From the IMG/VR virus record IMGVR_UViG_3300044618_000039, positions 1-21,723 of that record: DNA of 21,723 nucleotides, one strand, 5' to 3'. Made by a program: the position numbers and the translations under genes. This DNA comes from a virus. Shown piece after piece: positions 1 to 7,638 of this stretch. Within the stretch, counting starts at the first letter, position 1. Each line of letters opens with the position of its first letter. A model generated the notes under the pieces. It was not told the DNA's origin. It saw only the letters and a list, made by a program, of their open reading frames with translations, and searched no databases.

Positions 1-40
1 CTGCAACGCTCCCGACGATGGTGGTTTCGATTAGGTTCAT
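1..40 (-). CDS. Start of a further gene (cut by window edge)
   Basis: A TAATG overlap with the holin-like stop begins MNLIETTIVGSVA, 13 codons before the window ends. Too little is present to name it. Its place after the holin candidate is compatible with a lysis-region or second membrane gene. Confidence 0.5.
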   Translation of the reverse strand, partial: MNLIETTIVGSVA

Positions 41-264
41 TACTTGTTCGGCTCGCCCTTTGTTTTATCCAAGGCCATCCAACCTACTGACAACAAGGTC
101 AATACGGAACCGATAATTTCGGTGAGCGTGGCTGCATCAATGATACCTTTGGCGACGAGGGTTCCACCGATGAAGGTTAACAGGTGGCGGAGTAAAGCGA
201 TGACTGCTGATTTCATAAAAGGGAGTTTTGGGGTTTCGGGGTTGCGTTTGCGAAATAATCTCAT
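40..264 (-). CDS. Holin-like membrane protein (74 aa)
   Basis: The N-terminus MRLFRKRNPETPKLPF is basic. Two hydrophobic segments follow, AVIALLRHLLTFIGGTLVA (about 19-37) and LTEIIGSVLTLLSVGWMAL (about 46-64), with the loop KGIIDAAT between them and a charged tail DKTKGEPNK. Size, two-pass topology and the 'G-x-x-x-A-K-G-x-I-D' loop match the Pam3-gp28-like holin family as I recall it. A holin would form membrane holes to time lysis. The start (ATGA overlap with the 88-aa gene) is the first in-frame ATG after the upstream stop context; a start further upstream at 387 would overlap that gene widely. The endolysin expected nearby is outside the window. Confidence 0.7.
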   Translation of the reverse strand: MRLFRKRNPETPKLPFMKSAVIALLRHLLTFIGGTLVAKGIIDAATLTEIIGSVLTLLSVGWMALDKTKGEPNK

Positions 265-527
265 AGTGATTTGTGTTGGTGGTAGTCCTCGGTGTACTGC
301 TCGTCCCATCCGAGGAAGGAGTGAACACCGCAGGGGTCGGGCCAAGTTTGGTCTTTTGTCCAGTTCTTCGGTTCGTCGCCTTCCCATAGAATGTCAACGC
401 ACCAAGCCTTTGGATTTGCAGGGTTGATATGTCCAAGTTCAACAACGGTGCGAGGCTCGACCTCCGAGTCGTTAATGGTTCGGAAGTCAGCGTAAACTGC
501 AAATTCGTATTTTCGGAATGTAGCCAT
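261..527 (-). CDS. Small Trp-rich unknown protein (88 aa)
   Basis: An acidic soluble protein, MATFRKYEFAVYADFRTIND at its start, with five Trp (KAWCVDILWEGDEPKNW, TWPDPCGVHSFLGWDE) and two Cys. It looks like a compact beta-type domain. It lies between fibre (TAATG overlap) and holin candidate (ATGA overlap), so it is co-translated with both. Similar tiny proteins occur beside fibre and lysis genes of phages of Bacteroidota as I recall, but I cannot name a function. Confidence 0.6.
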   Translation of the reverse strand: MATFRKYEFAVYADFRTINDSEVEPRTVVELGHINPANPKAWCVDILWEGDEPKNWTKDQTWPDPCGVHSFLGWDEQYTEDYHQHKSL

Positions 528-1828
528 TAGAGGGTCGTAAGGGCAGCGAGTTCTGCGTTGGTTAAGCGAGTGGTGTAGAGGGCCAAGGACCGAATGCGAG
601 TGTCGTAAAGCCTATTAGCGTGAGAACTCATATCAATCAGAACCCTGTTTAATTGAGTAATTACCTGCGAGCCTCCATTTGTCAATGTGTATTGAGTGCC
701 ATTAATAAAGCAGACAACTCCTGATGCATTGTACGCCCAAGCGATTTTAATACCCGATGTGTCTGGTGGTGAGCCTGCTAAATTATCGCTCTGCCCATTA
801 ACTATTGAGCGAATAAGACTACCGAGTGCTAATCCAATCGAGTTTGATATACCCAAGACCGAAAACCAAACAGTAGCAGTAGAGCCTACTGCGTCGTATG
901 TTGCGTCCAAATAAATAGTCCCTTCGCTCTGCCCGATGCATCCGCTGACTGCGCCTGTTACGCTTATGACTTCTGCGTTGCGTGTTGCTGCTGCGGTTGT
1001 TGTGGGGATGTAGGAGGTGGCGATGGAGCCTGTTTCGGTCTGCGCTCCCCAGCCGTAAAGGACATCCGTTGTGGTTCCAGCAAAAGATGGCGCACGAGTA
1101 TCACCACTTGCGGTTATTAAAGTAGCCGTAAATCCATTACCAGTTCCTGTGTTATTGCAAGTTGCCGTAAGCCTGCAGCGATACCATCCGTTGCCATAAT
1201 TTTCAATGCTTGCAGCCCTATTTGAGTCTGCGGTTGTTCCACTTACAACTGCAACCGTTCCAAGTTGAAGGTCAAAATTGGCATAGCCTTCTTGCGTAAA
1301 TCTTCCGGCTGGGTAAGTTAATTGAACGTACCTTCCGGCATTACCTGTTCCTTGCTTAAAAAATGCGCTTTCCGTGTAAATAGTCCCACTTGTAAAACTT
1401 AGAGAACCATCATTTCCAACTTTTAAATGAACTGCGCTTCCGCTTGTCGGACTGATTGCATTGGCCGTGTTTGTTCCCAATGGGTCCACTGTTCCAGTAG
1501 TACCTGTTATTGTTATTGTAAACCCAGTCGCATCCGAACGCCAACCACTTGCAAGCCAGTTTTGGCTTTGAACGATTAAATTCGTCCCAGCAGGCTCAAC
1601 GAGCAAAGCAGGGCAGCCACCGCCAAGAGGATAGTCCAACCTCGGAATCCCCGAAGCGACAACCTCAATCAATCCGCTTGCGTTGACCCTTGTTGCCGTA
1701 GTTGCACGGGTTACATTGAAGTCGCCCGATGCTCCCAAGACCACACCGCCCGAAGTTGTTGCTAAGGGTGTGTAGAGTTTGCCTGTCTTAAAGCGAGCAG
1801 GCACAAGGATTAGCGATGGTGTCGGCAT
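527..1828 (-). CDS. Tail fibre/adhesin with lectin-like C-terminus (433 aa)
   Basis: Probable receptor-binding protein. The N-terminal part (FKTGKLYTPLATTSGG, then DFNVTRATTATRVNASGLIE and GIPRLDYP at roughly 14-65) is a block I know from phage tail proteins. A middle beta-rich region (YTESAFFKQG...NGWYRCRLT) looks like a carbohydrate-binding sandwich. The C-terminal part (GTIYLDATYD to RIRSLALYTTRLTNAELAAL) resembles concanavalin/LamG-type lectin domains. No catalytic motif is seen. ATG at 1828 is chosen, because the longer frame from 1870 would overlap the preceding tiny gene. The DNA looks AT-richer than its neighbours (42 percent G+C in one 60-base line counted at 1321-1380), as is common for exchanged receptor-binding genes. 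Confidence 0.8.
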   Translation of the reverse strand: MPTPSLILVPARFKTGKLYTPLATTSGGVVLGASGDFNVTRATTATRVNASGLIEVVASGIPRLDYPLGGGCPALLVEPAGTNLIVQSQNWLASGWRSDATGFTITITGTTGTVDPLGTNTANAISPTSGSAVHLKVGNDGSLSFTSGTIYTESAFFKQGTGNAGRYVQLTYPAGRFTQEGYANFDLQLGTVAVVSGTTADSNRAASIENYGNGWYRCRLTATCNNTGTGNGFTATLITASGDTRAPSFAGTTTDVLYGWGAQTETGSIATSYIPTTTAAATRNAEVISVTGAVSGCIGQSEGTIYLDATYDAVGSTATVWFSVLGISNSIGLALGSLIRSIVNGQSDNLAGSPPDTSGIKIAWAYNASGVVCFINGTQYTLTNGGSQVITQLNRVLIDMSSHANRLYDTRIRSLALYTTRLTNAELAALTTL

Positions 1829-1830
1829 TC

Positions 1831-2001
1831 TTAGAAATTGTAGATAACTGCAAAGTGATTGAAGAGGCATCCATCCACGGCAGCCTCGGCAGCGGTTGCA
1901 CCGTCAGCCGTAGCCCTTGCGTTGAACAAGGCCCAAACTCCAGCAGCAACGCCACCTTGGAGCATATTGGTTGGATAGCCGTAGCCGTAGCCGATGAGCA
2001 T
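1831..2001 (-). CDS. Tiny Gly/Tyr-rich protein (56 aa)
   Basis: This short frame reads MLIGYGYGYPTNMLQGGVAA and then an Ala-rich helix (GVWALFNARATADGATAAEA) with a Cys and a hydrophobic end (FAVIYNF). Its ATG overlaps the previous stop as TAATG, and its TAA lies 2 nt before the fibre ATG, so it fits the operon exactly and fills a gap that would otherwise be uncoded. The Gly-Tyr repeat is distinctive. I do not recognise a function; it may be a minor virion or fibre-assembly protein. Confidence 0.65.
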   Translation of the reverse strand: MLIGYGYGYPTNMLQGGVAAGVWALFNARATADGATAAEAAVDGCLFNHFAVIYNF

Positions 2002-2276
2002 TAGAGGAAGGTATAACCGATGACCGAACCTGCGCTTGGAGTAACGGCCGTAATCTTACCGCCATTGCGTCCTGAAATCACGATGCCTGCGGAAACGGAT
2101 TTGCCACTCAAAGCGTAAGCGGTTAGTAGGTTCTCGCTTCCAGTTCCAGTAAGGGTTGTAAAAGTCGCAGCGGTGTTGACTACCAAGAAGTCATAGTTTT
2201 TGCCACTCACGGCAGCATCGACAAACTCCATCGTACCGCCCTGACCGAGCATTTGTTGCAATATGGGTGTAGGCAT
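2001..2276 (-). CDS. Small unknown virion-type protein (91 aa)
   Basis: A Gly/Thr/Ala-rich, probably beta-type protein starting MPTPILQQMLGQGGTMEFVD and ending GYTFL. It has no Cys, signal peptide or clear membrane segment; the middle (SGKNYDFLVVNTAATFTTL) alternates like a beta sandwich. It begins with MPTP, as does the fibre two genes further on. Its leader is A-rich (CTAAAAA before ATG). It is coupled to the next tiny gene by TAATG. I do not know its function; a small structural or fibre-associated protein is the likely class. Confidence 0.6.
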   Translation of the reverse strand: MPTPILQQMLGQGGTMEFVDAAVSGKNYDFLVVNTAATFTTLTGTGSENLLTAYALSGKSVSAGIVISGRNGGKITAVTPSAGSVIGYTFL

Positions 2277-2303
2277 TTTTTAGCGTTTAATTGTAAATGT
2301 CTT

Positions 2304-2807
2304 TTAAGTTGGAATTTCACAAACTGAATGGCCGAACGGAATCTCAAAGGTCATCGTCGCCTGCCACCCTGCGGTTCGGTCGTCCCTGCTCTCTACAAAG
2401 CGTGTAAGCGATACGCTTGACGAAAGGGTCCAGTCCTCGCTTGGGTCGTTTGTAAGCGACGATATGAAGTCCTGTGCGATTTGCAACTGGTCGCTTAGGA
2501 CCTCGTCCTCATTGTCCTGCCAACCCAGCGTAGGGCTGCCCGAAACCACTCCGCCCATCGGCTTGATGGACTCCACCCTGTCGCTAAAATAGACACCGAC
2601 CACAAGGTCCAAAGTCCCAGCGTCAGTAGTCGCCGACTGAACGTCCGCAAAGACCAAAGGATAGACGATTCGCTCACGGCTTGGGGTTCGTAGGTTGATG
2701 GTGTTGTCCGTGCCGATTGCAAGAGGGTCGCCCGTCCCGAACGAGTTTACTTGCGGATGGTTGTTGGCAAGGTCCAGCAGGGCTTGCTTGATTTTGATCC
2801 AAGACAT
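2304..2807 (-). CDS. Tail terminator/completion protein candidate (167 aa)
   Basis: Following the connector candidate, this protein has an N-terminal helix MSWIKIKQALLDLANNHPQV, a compact alpha/beta core with VYPLVFADVQ and LDLVVGVYFSDRV, and an end TARW-type strand segment (AGWQATMTFEIPFGHSVCEI). Order and core shape fit tail-terminator-like proteins that cap the tail tube and join it to the neck. It starts 42 nt after the preceding stop, one of the larger gaps here, with an A-rich leader (eight A's, no Shine-Dalgarno). Assignment rests mainly on position. Confidence 0.5.
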   Translation of the reverse strand: MSWIKIKQALLDLANNHPQVNSFGTGDPLAIGTDNTINLRTPSRERIVYPLVFADVQSATTDAGTLDLVVGVYFSDRVESIKPMGGVVSGSPTLGWQDNEDEVLSDQLQIAQDFISSLTNDPSEDWTLSSSVSLTRFVESRDDRTAGWQATMTFEIPFGHSVCEIPT

Positions 2808-2849
2808 AGGCTTGTAGTTTCAGTATGTTTTTTTTATGCGCTCCCATGC

Positions 2850-3431
2850 TTAGCAGTCATTACACGCCCCGAATTGACCGTAGGGGTAGGGGTAGTCAAG
2901 GTTGCTGATTCCCATTCGCCTGTTGCGGTCAAGGACCATCCCGGTTCGGTAGTTGGTTGCGTTCGGGTAGATCGTATCCAAAGCAGATGGAGGCGAGTTC
3001 CACAAGGGGTATGAATTGCGGTTCTCCATGAGGTAGCGGGTAATTCGCTCGGAGTACCACTCGGCATCGTTCTTGACCTTATCGGTTAGCCGTGTGATTT
3101 CTTCCATGCTCATTTGGGAGGATTCCTCGCTTGTTCTGCGGACCATTCCCTTGTTCATATACTTGAATGCAAGGACCATCGGCAACTCGTAGTAGAGCCA
3201 TTGAATCATTGCAGGCTGGATGTAGTCCTCCAGCAGGGTTTGGTTCAGGGCCGTAGTTGAACCGCTGACAACCTGCGTAACTAATTCCCCATACAACGGA
3301 GAGCCAACGATGGGTTGAATCCGCATCTCCTGCACCTTCACAACCGTTGGCCGAATTTGGGTGTAGGATACGTTCTCGTTGATTATCGAGTTGTCCAAGA
3401 GCGTTTCTTCGCTTATAAAGAGTGCCTTCAT
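2850..3431 (-). CDS. Head-tail connector/adaptor candidate (193 aa)
   Basis: A mainly helical protein starting MKALFISEETLLDNSIINEN, with IQPIVGSPLYGELVTQVVSG (37-56), LLEDYIQPAMIQWLYYELP and DAEWYSERITRYLMENRNSY. Such 'Q-P-I-x-G-x-x-L-Y' proteins usually follow portals in phages of Bacteroidota and I place them as neck adaptors. The C-terminus (PYPYGQFGACNDC) holds a Cys pair. It starts at an ATGA overlap with the portal stop, supporting a joint role at the portal ring. No enzymatic motif is visible. Confidence 0.6.
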   Translation of the reverse strand: MKALFISEETLLDNSIINENVSYTQIRPTVVKVQEMRIQPIVGSPLYGELVTQVVSGSTTALNQTLLEDYIQPAMIQWLYYELPMVLAFKYMNKGMVRRTSEESSQMSMEEITRLTDKVKNDAEWYSERITRYLMENRNSYPLWNSPPSALDTIYPNATNYRTGMVLDRNRRMGISNLDYPYPYGQFGACNDC

Positions 3432-5551
3432 GCCTTGCTGATTTTATTGCCTTTGCGGATAACGAGTTGCTGCTCCCAAACGTGCCTGCATTGTGGGCGA
3501 TTCACTCCGCTCGGTGTGTGATACCAACCGCCTCTGCGATTCCATACGGAATAGCCCATGATCGCACTAATTCCGTCGATGTCCTCCCTCGTGTAAACCT
3601 TGCCTTGCCCGGCCAAGTCAAGCATGACCTTGCAGAACTCACGGCTGGAGCCTTTGTCCTTGTTGCTGAAACCTGTCGCCCATGCGTATTTATAGCGGAC
3701 CTCCAGTACAGGCTCGGCAACTTCCTTCACGTTCTTGGGCAGGTTCTGCTCGGCTATCTTGTCCACGGCTCTGCTGATTGGGTAGCGGTCCTTGGTGATT
3801 AGGTAAGCGACTCGCTTGGCGACCTTCGCCTTGCTGACCCCGAACTCCTTTGCCATTTCTTCAACGCTGGCGTCCCGGTTCTTCTTGCGGTATGCTTCAA
3901 TCTTCAGGTCAAGTTCTTTCTCTTCTTCGCCTAATTCGGCAAAGGCCAAGCGGATGTTTTCGTCAATGTTGGCATCAAACCGCATCGGCTTTGAGTGCAT
4001 CACGTGGTAGTCGTCGGCATGGCTTCCAAACTTGCTTGCAACCACTTCCAAGACCTTGAACTCTTCGTCGCCCCATCCGTAGTCCTCATCGTCTTCTTGG
4101 CCCCATTGAGGCTCGCTGAACTCTTGGGACTGAACGCCCAGCATCGTGTCAATTTCTTGGGATGATAGACCGAACCCTGCTGATAGCATGGTCCGAGCCA
4201 TCTCCAGCGTGATTTTCTCTTGCATATACTGACGCACGATTCGCATCAGGTTTTGGTACTCACGGCCTGACAACTTCTTGATGTTGTCATTGCTCTGCAA
4301 GGCTTCCACGGCTTGCGGTTGCTCGTCGGGTTGGGGATTAGGTCCAACCACGTCGGCAGGTTTCTCAAGCGGTTGCAGACCTGCTTTTTCCCTCAATTCG
4401 TCTTGGGTCATAATCTGCAAGAGGGCTTGTTCGCTTAGTCGCTCCGTGATGGGTTCCACAGGTATCAGTTCCATCCCTTCCACGCCATTAAACGAACCGA
4501 GGTAGTTAATCATCCGCTCCACTTTGCGCACTCTGTCGTTGACGTAGGTGGCCTTGAATAGTTCGTAAGCCTCGACCAATTCGTTGCGACCACCTAATTG
4601 GCCCTCGGTCTTCACCCCGAAAAGCATTGGGTTGGTTACACGGTGTGCGATGAATATCTCTTGCTGAATAGCCTTGTTCAGGATTTCGAACTGCTTATCC
4701 ATGTCGCTCGGAGTGAGCGGTTCAAGTGTCGGGGCCTTGGCTGCATCGTCGTTGAAGGTTACCACAAAGCGACCAGCGTTGTCGGTTCCTGAAAACTTGC
4801 GTTTGATTTGACGCTCAATGTCGCCTTGCTCTTCGGGGGTCGGGATGCCGTTGTTGAAGTTTATTAGATATCCCCCCCAAAAGTTGTTGCGGAGGTTGTT
4901 GTTGTGGAAGTTGGCGACCTGTACGTCTGCCTCAATCCAAGCGTTGCCACCGATGTATTCGGGGAGAGGATAGTGCTTCACGCCTGCTGCGTAGACCCGA
5001 TAGTAGAACAACTGCTTTCCGAGGCGGTTCTCGGTGTCAAAGGCTGGAATCTTCTCGATGTCCCCGACCTTGGGGAAGAGTTGCATCATGTCATCGTTGT
5101 ACCAGTCAGCGACTTGGAACATCTTCTCCTCCTTGTCAACCCGAATCTTTTCGAAGGGAACGTGTTCCATCTTAGCGATGGTCCCCAACTTGGACCAAGT
5201 AATCGCAACGGCAAACCCGTTGAAAATCTCTAAGTCCAAGACCAATTTCTCCGTGATGTCGTTCAGGTCCTCCGTGCTGGAAAGTCCATCGAAGAACTTG
5301 ATGAGCCGGGCCTCTTGCTCGACAGTCAGGTTGTCCCCTGCCTGCCATCCACCGCCCATGATGTAATTGACCTTACCATTCACAATAGCGTTGTGCTTGC
5401 TTGACCTGCGATAGTTGTCCAGCAGGTAGTAGGGGTATTCGTTGGCAAAACCATAGGTGATGTACTTGCCGGACCTGTTTTCCAGCATCACTGGGACCTT
5501 ATGCTCTATCCCAAGCCATTGGGTAAAGTGTTGAGTAGATTTATTACTCAT
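3428..5551 (-). CDS. Portal protein fused to a long C-terminal extension
   Basis: Residues about 1-400 look like a phage portal: an ANEYPYYLLDNYRRSSKHNA start, the wing region, a block EQGDIERQIKRKFSG (241-255), then FNDDAAKAPTLEPLTPSDMD and HRVTNPMLFGVKTEGQLGG before the stem helices. The portal forms the dodecameric DNA channel and docks the terminase. The protein is 707 residues, long for a portal. After a Pro/Gln linker (400-415) come a helical region, an acidic stretch QEDDEDYGWGDEE (485-497), a helix-turn-helix-like segment (561-584) and a C-terminal domain with REFCKVML (637-644), YTREDIDGI and CRHVW (688-692), resembling part of head-morphogenesis (MuF/gp7-like) proteins. It is coupled on both sides by ATGA overlaps. 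Confidence 0.85.
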   Translation of the reverse strand: MSNKSTQHFTQWLGIEHKVPVMLENRSGKYITYGFANEYPYYLLDNYRRSSKHNAIVNGKVNYIMGGGWQAGDNLTVEQEARLIKFFDGLSSTEDLNDITEKLVLDLEIFNGFAVAITWSKLGTIAKMEHVPFEKIRVDKEEKMFQVADWYNDDMMQLFPKVGDIEKIPAFDTENRLGKQLFYYRVYAAGVKHYPLPEYIGGNAWIEADVQVANFHNNNLRNNFWGGYLINFNNGIPTPEEQGDIERQIKRKFSGTDNAGRFVVTFNDDAAKAPTLEPLTPSDMDKQFEILNKAIQQEIFIAHRVTNPMLFGVKTEGQLGGRNELVEAYELFKATYVNDRVRKVERMINYLGSFNGVEGMELIPVEPITERLSEQALLQIMTQDELREKAGLQPLEKPADVVGPNPQPDEQPQAVEALQSNDNIKKLSGREYQNLMRIVRQYMQEKITLEMARTMLSAGFGLSSQEIDTMLGVQSQEFSEPQWGQEDDEDYGWGDEEFKVLEVVASKFGSHADDYHVMHSKPMRFDANIDENIRLAFAELGEEEKELDLKIEAYRKKNRDASVEEMAKEFGVSKAKVAKRVAYLITKDRYPISRAVDKIAEQNLPKNVKEVAEPVLEVRYKYAWATGFSNKDKGSSREFCKVMLDLAGQGKVYTREDIDGISAIMGYSVWNRRGGWYHTPSGVNRPQCRHVWEQQLVIRKGNKISKA

Positions 5552-6102
5552 AGCGTATGAACTGTGAATGAAAGGGCTGAAATCGTGATACTTGCACCGC
5601 TATCGATTGCGTTGATGTAGATGGTGAACTCATCGTTGACCGCACCTGTAACGTAGGCCTCCGTATAAATCGCATGGCCGTTCGTGTGGGTCGTCGTGAT
5701 GTCAGTCATTGACTGGTCGATGGTCGTGCCGTTCTTGGCGATGTAGACCTTGATTTGCGTGTTGTTGTTTTGCGCCAAGACCATGGATGCAGCGATGCGA
5801 AGGGTAGCATTTGTTGTGCCTGTGTAGGTTATCGAGTTCGTAGTCCTTGTAAAATTATAGGTTGACAAAACGCCCGATTTCATCGTGCTTGTCAACTTGA
5901 CCCTTTGCCCTTGTGTTGGTGCGAAGGACGTATCGGTGTCAATGTAAAGGTTTGCAAAGCCTCGCTCCCGGTCAAGCGTTGCGGTGTCTGCGAGGTCATC
6001 GAATAGACCACCAACCCTTGTAGCGGTGTTGGCAGCGGCAACGGTTTCGTTGGCAATGGTCGCAGAACTCGCTTGAAGTTGCGCTCTTGTTTGTACGCTC
6101 AT
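5548..6102 (-). CDS. Virion/fibre-like protein (184 aa)
   Basis: The N-terminal 40 residues (MSVQTRAQLQASSATIANET and on) are helical and Ala/Thr-rich, like the assembly stems of phage fibre or head-fibre proteins. The rest is beta-rich with many Thr, Asn and Ile (TTNSITYTGTTNATLRIAAS), which suggests a jelly-roll or TNF-like trimeric head. No enzyme motif is seen. It is coupled by TAATG upstream and ATGA downstream, directly before the portal. Role and fold are inferred from composition. Confidence 0.55.
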   Translation of the reverse strand: MSVQTRAQLQASSATIANETVAAANTATRVGGLFDDLADTATLDRERGFANLYIDTDTSFAPTQGQRVKLTSTMKSGVLSTYNFTRTTNSITYTGTTNATLRIAASMVLAQNNNTQIKVYIAKNGTTIDQSMTDITTTHTNGHAIYTEAYVTGAVNDEFTIYINAIDSGASITISALSFTVHTL

Positions 6103-6491
6103 TAGTTAAAGGTTTGGTCAAAAGTTGGGTCAAATATGCCCCCGGCATAGACGTTGTAAGTAATTGAATTGGCGTAGGTGTTGAAGCCTATTGCTTCGGT
6201 TTGTACAAATGCCAAGCCCGTTTCAACGACCGCCAAAGCCGAGGCAACCGTGCTATTGGTATCGTAAACTTCATATTTATACGAGCCTGTTTCAAGCGAC
6301 CCCACGGCAATCGAAAATTGGTCATAGCGGTTGGTATAAGATGACAGGTTTGCGGATTTCAGCAGGGTGAAATCGGTCGTGGTGTTCTTGGCGATGCTCG
6401 TAAGGCGCAGGATGTACCTGCTCCCCGTACTGGCTCGCTCGGTCCAAGTAACGGTTATCGTGTTGGTCGTGTCAGGGTTCAGGTAAAGCAT
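6102..6491 (-). CDS. Small Ig/Fn3-like virion protein (129 aa)
   Basis: A Thr/Ser/Asn-rich all-beta protein with no cysteine. MLYLNPDTTNTITVTWTERA begins it, and regularly spaced strands such as GSRYILRLTS and GSYKYEVYD suggest one immunoglobulin-like sandwich. A final segment GGIFDPTFDQTFN may be an assembly arm. Small proteins of this type are common beside portal or fibre genes in phages of Bacteroidota and are probably surface decorations or adaptors; that is inference from memory. Its stop overlaps the next start as TAATG. Confidence 0.6.
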   Translation of the reverse strand: MLYLNPDTTNTITVTWTERASTGSRYILRLTSIAKNTTTDFTLLKSANLSSYTNRYDQFSIAVGSLETGSYKYEVYDTNSTVASALAVVETGLAFVQTEAIGFNTYANSITYNVYAGGIFDPTFDQTFN

Positions 6492-6521
6492 CTGCTTGTA
6501 AATGTGCGATGCCCCCGAATT

Positions 6522-7598
6522 TCACAATTTGCGCCCAATCTGCCTGTATAGTTCGGCCCGTTTCTTCGCAGTTTCGGCCACATTAAACCGCTTCTTGATG
6601 TCGGCTGTGAGGTTGTCGGCCAAACCTTTGCGCAGGTCGGGGTCAAGAATCAACTGCTTAATGTACTTGTACCAGTCCTTGGGCTTGTTGTAAGGCACGA
6701 GAAACCCGTTCTCTCCGTGTTTGATTACGTCCGTGTAAGGGATGGTTTCGCTTGCAATGATGGCCTTATTCATCCACCCGGCCTCAACGACCTTCAACTC
6801 GGACTTGAGTTTGTTAAACTTGGTGTCCCGAAGCGGTGCAAGGGTAACGTTCACAAAGTTGTAGCCACCGACGTAGGAGTAGATGTCCGCTGCTTGGATT
6901 CGTCCGTAGTTCGGGTTGTTGCCTTGGTCGCTGATGATCTTCTCGTAGCCTTCATAGACAGGATTATTATCGTTCCACCCTCCGAGGTAGAGCCTGTACT
7001 TGCCGTCCAAGTTTGCATCCCAGCGTAACTTCTGCATCCCCTCTCGGAGTAGTTCCATGTCCTCTCCGTGCTGCGCACCCCCGAACCAACCGAACTTGAC
7101 GAGGTGTTTATCAGGTTCTTCGTCAGGATTCGGAATAAACTGCTGATAGGCTTCGTAGGGTTCGTTTTGCAATATGCTCACATTGGCGTTTAGAGGCCGT
7201 ATGCGGGCAGCAAGATGCTCGGTGGTACAAGTTACCCAATCGGCTAATTTGATGTGCTTACGGATGACCTCTGCGAGTTTGGTCTGGTGATAGTGGCGGT
7301 ACATGATGTGGCCGCTCTCAAGGACCCAATAGTCGTCCAAGTCAAGGATGACTTTCGCTCCGTATTGGGTCAGGGCCTTGTAAACGTTCTCCACTTGCTC
7401 CATCGTGCCTTGACACCACAAACGGCTGAACAGGAACAGGTCTATTGAACGAAGCCCCTCGTCGCTGATAGTCGTGATGTTCTCAACGCAGACGTAATCA
7501 AACTCCGGGTAGTTGTCGCCAAGGTAAGCGTTCGGCATTTCGAGGCGATAGAAACTGCAACCCGTTGGGTGAGCGTTATAGACAATGCAAATCTTCAT
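6522..7598 (-). CDS. GT-B (family 4-like) glycosyltransferase (358 aa)
   Basis: The start MKICIVYNAHPTGCSFYRL matches the N-terminal Rossmann strand of GT-B enzymes. DLDDYW (86-91) lies in the first domain. The second domain starts near KFGWFGGAQHGED (168-180) and holds LAPLRDTKFNKLKSELK (253-269) and EAGWMNKAIIASE, where the KSELK...E block should bind the nucleotide sugar. It is cytoplasmic, with no membrane segment. ATG at 7598 is used because upstream ATGs would add 15 residues that run through the terminator hairpin. It sits between tail-tube and small virion genes, apart from the other two glycosyltransferases. Virion-protein glycosylation is a possible role, by inference. Confidence 0.8.
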   Translation of the reverse strand: MKICIVYNAHPTGCSFYRLEMPNAYLGDNYPEFDYVCVENITTISDEGLRSIDLFLFSRLWCQGTMEQVENVYKALTQYGAKVILDLDDYWVLESGHIMYRHYHQTKLAEVIRKHIKLADWVTCTTEHLAARIRPLNANVSILQNEPYEAYQQFIPNPDEEPDKHLVKFGWFGGAQHGEDMELLREGMQKLRWDANLDGKYRLYLGGWNDNNPVYEGYEKIISDQGNNPNYGRIQAADIYSYVGGYNFVNVTLAPLRDTKFNKLKSELKVVEAGWMNKAIIASETIPYTDVIKHGENGFLVPYNKPKDWYKYIKQLILDPDLRKGLADNLTADIKKRFNVAETAKKRAELYRQIGRKL

Positions 7599-7604
7599 GG
7601 CCGT

Positions 7605-7638
7605 AAAAATAAGAAGGGCAGCCATTGCTGACTGCCCT
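7605..7638 (-). terminator. Rho-independent terminator after the tail-tube gene
   Basis: On the minus strand AGGGCAG (7638-7632) pairs perfectly with CTGCCCT (7621-7615) across a 10-nt loop, followed by TCTTATTTTT. It begins 38 nt after the tail-tube stop and ends just before the glycosyltransferase start at 7598. The loop is longer than ideal, so termination may be partial. Confidence 0.7.

Noticed and set aside
1829-1870. Earlier start for the fibre gene
   Set aside because: It would overlap the 56-aa gene and disturb the tight stop-start arrangement; ATG at 1828 matches the MPTP start.
2822-2840. Run of eight T's on the plus strand before the 167-aa gene, considered as a terminator
   Set aside because: No stem precedes it on either strand; it is better read as an A-rich translation leader on the minus strand.
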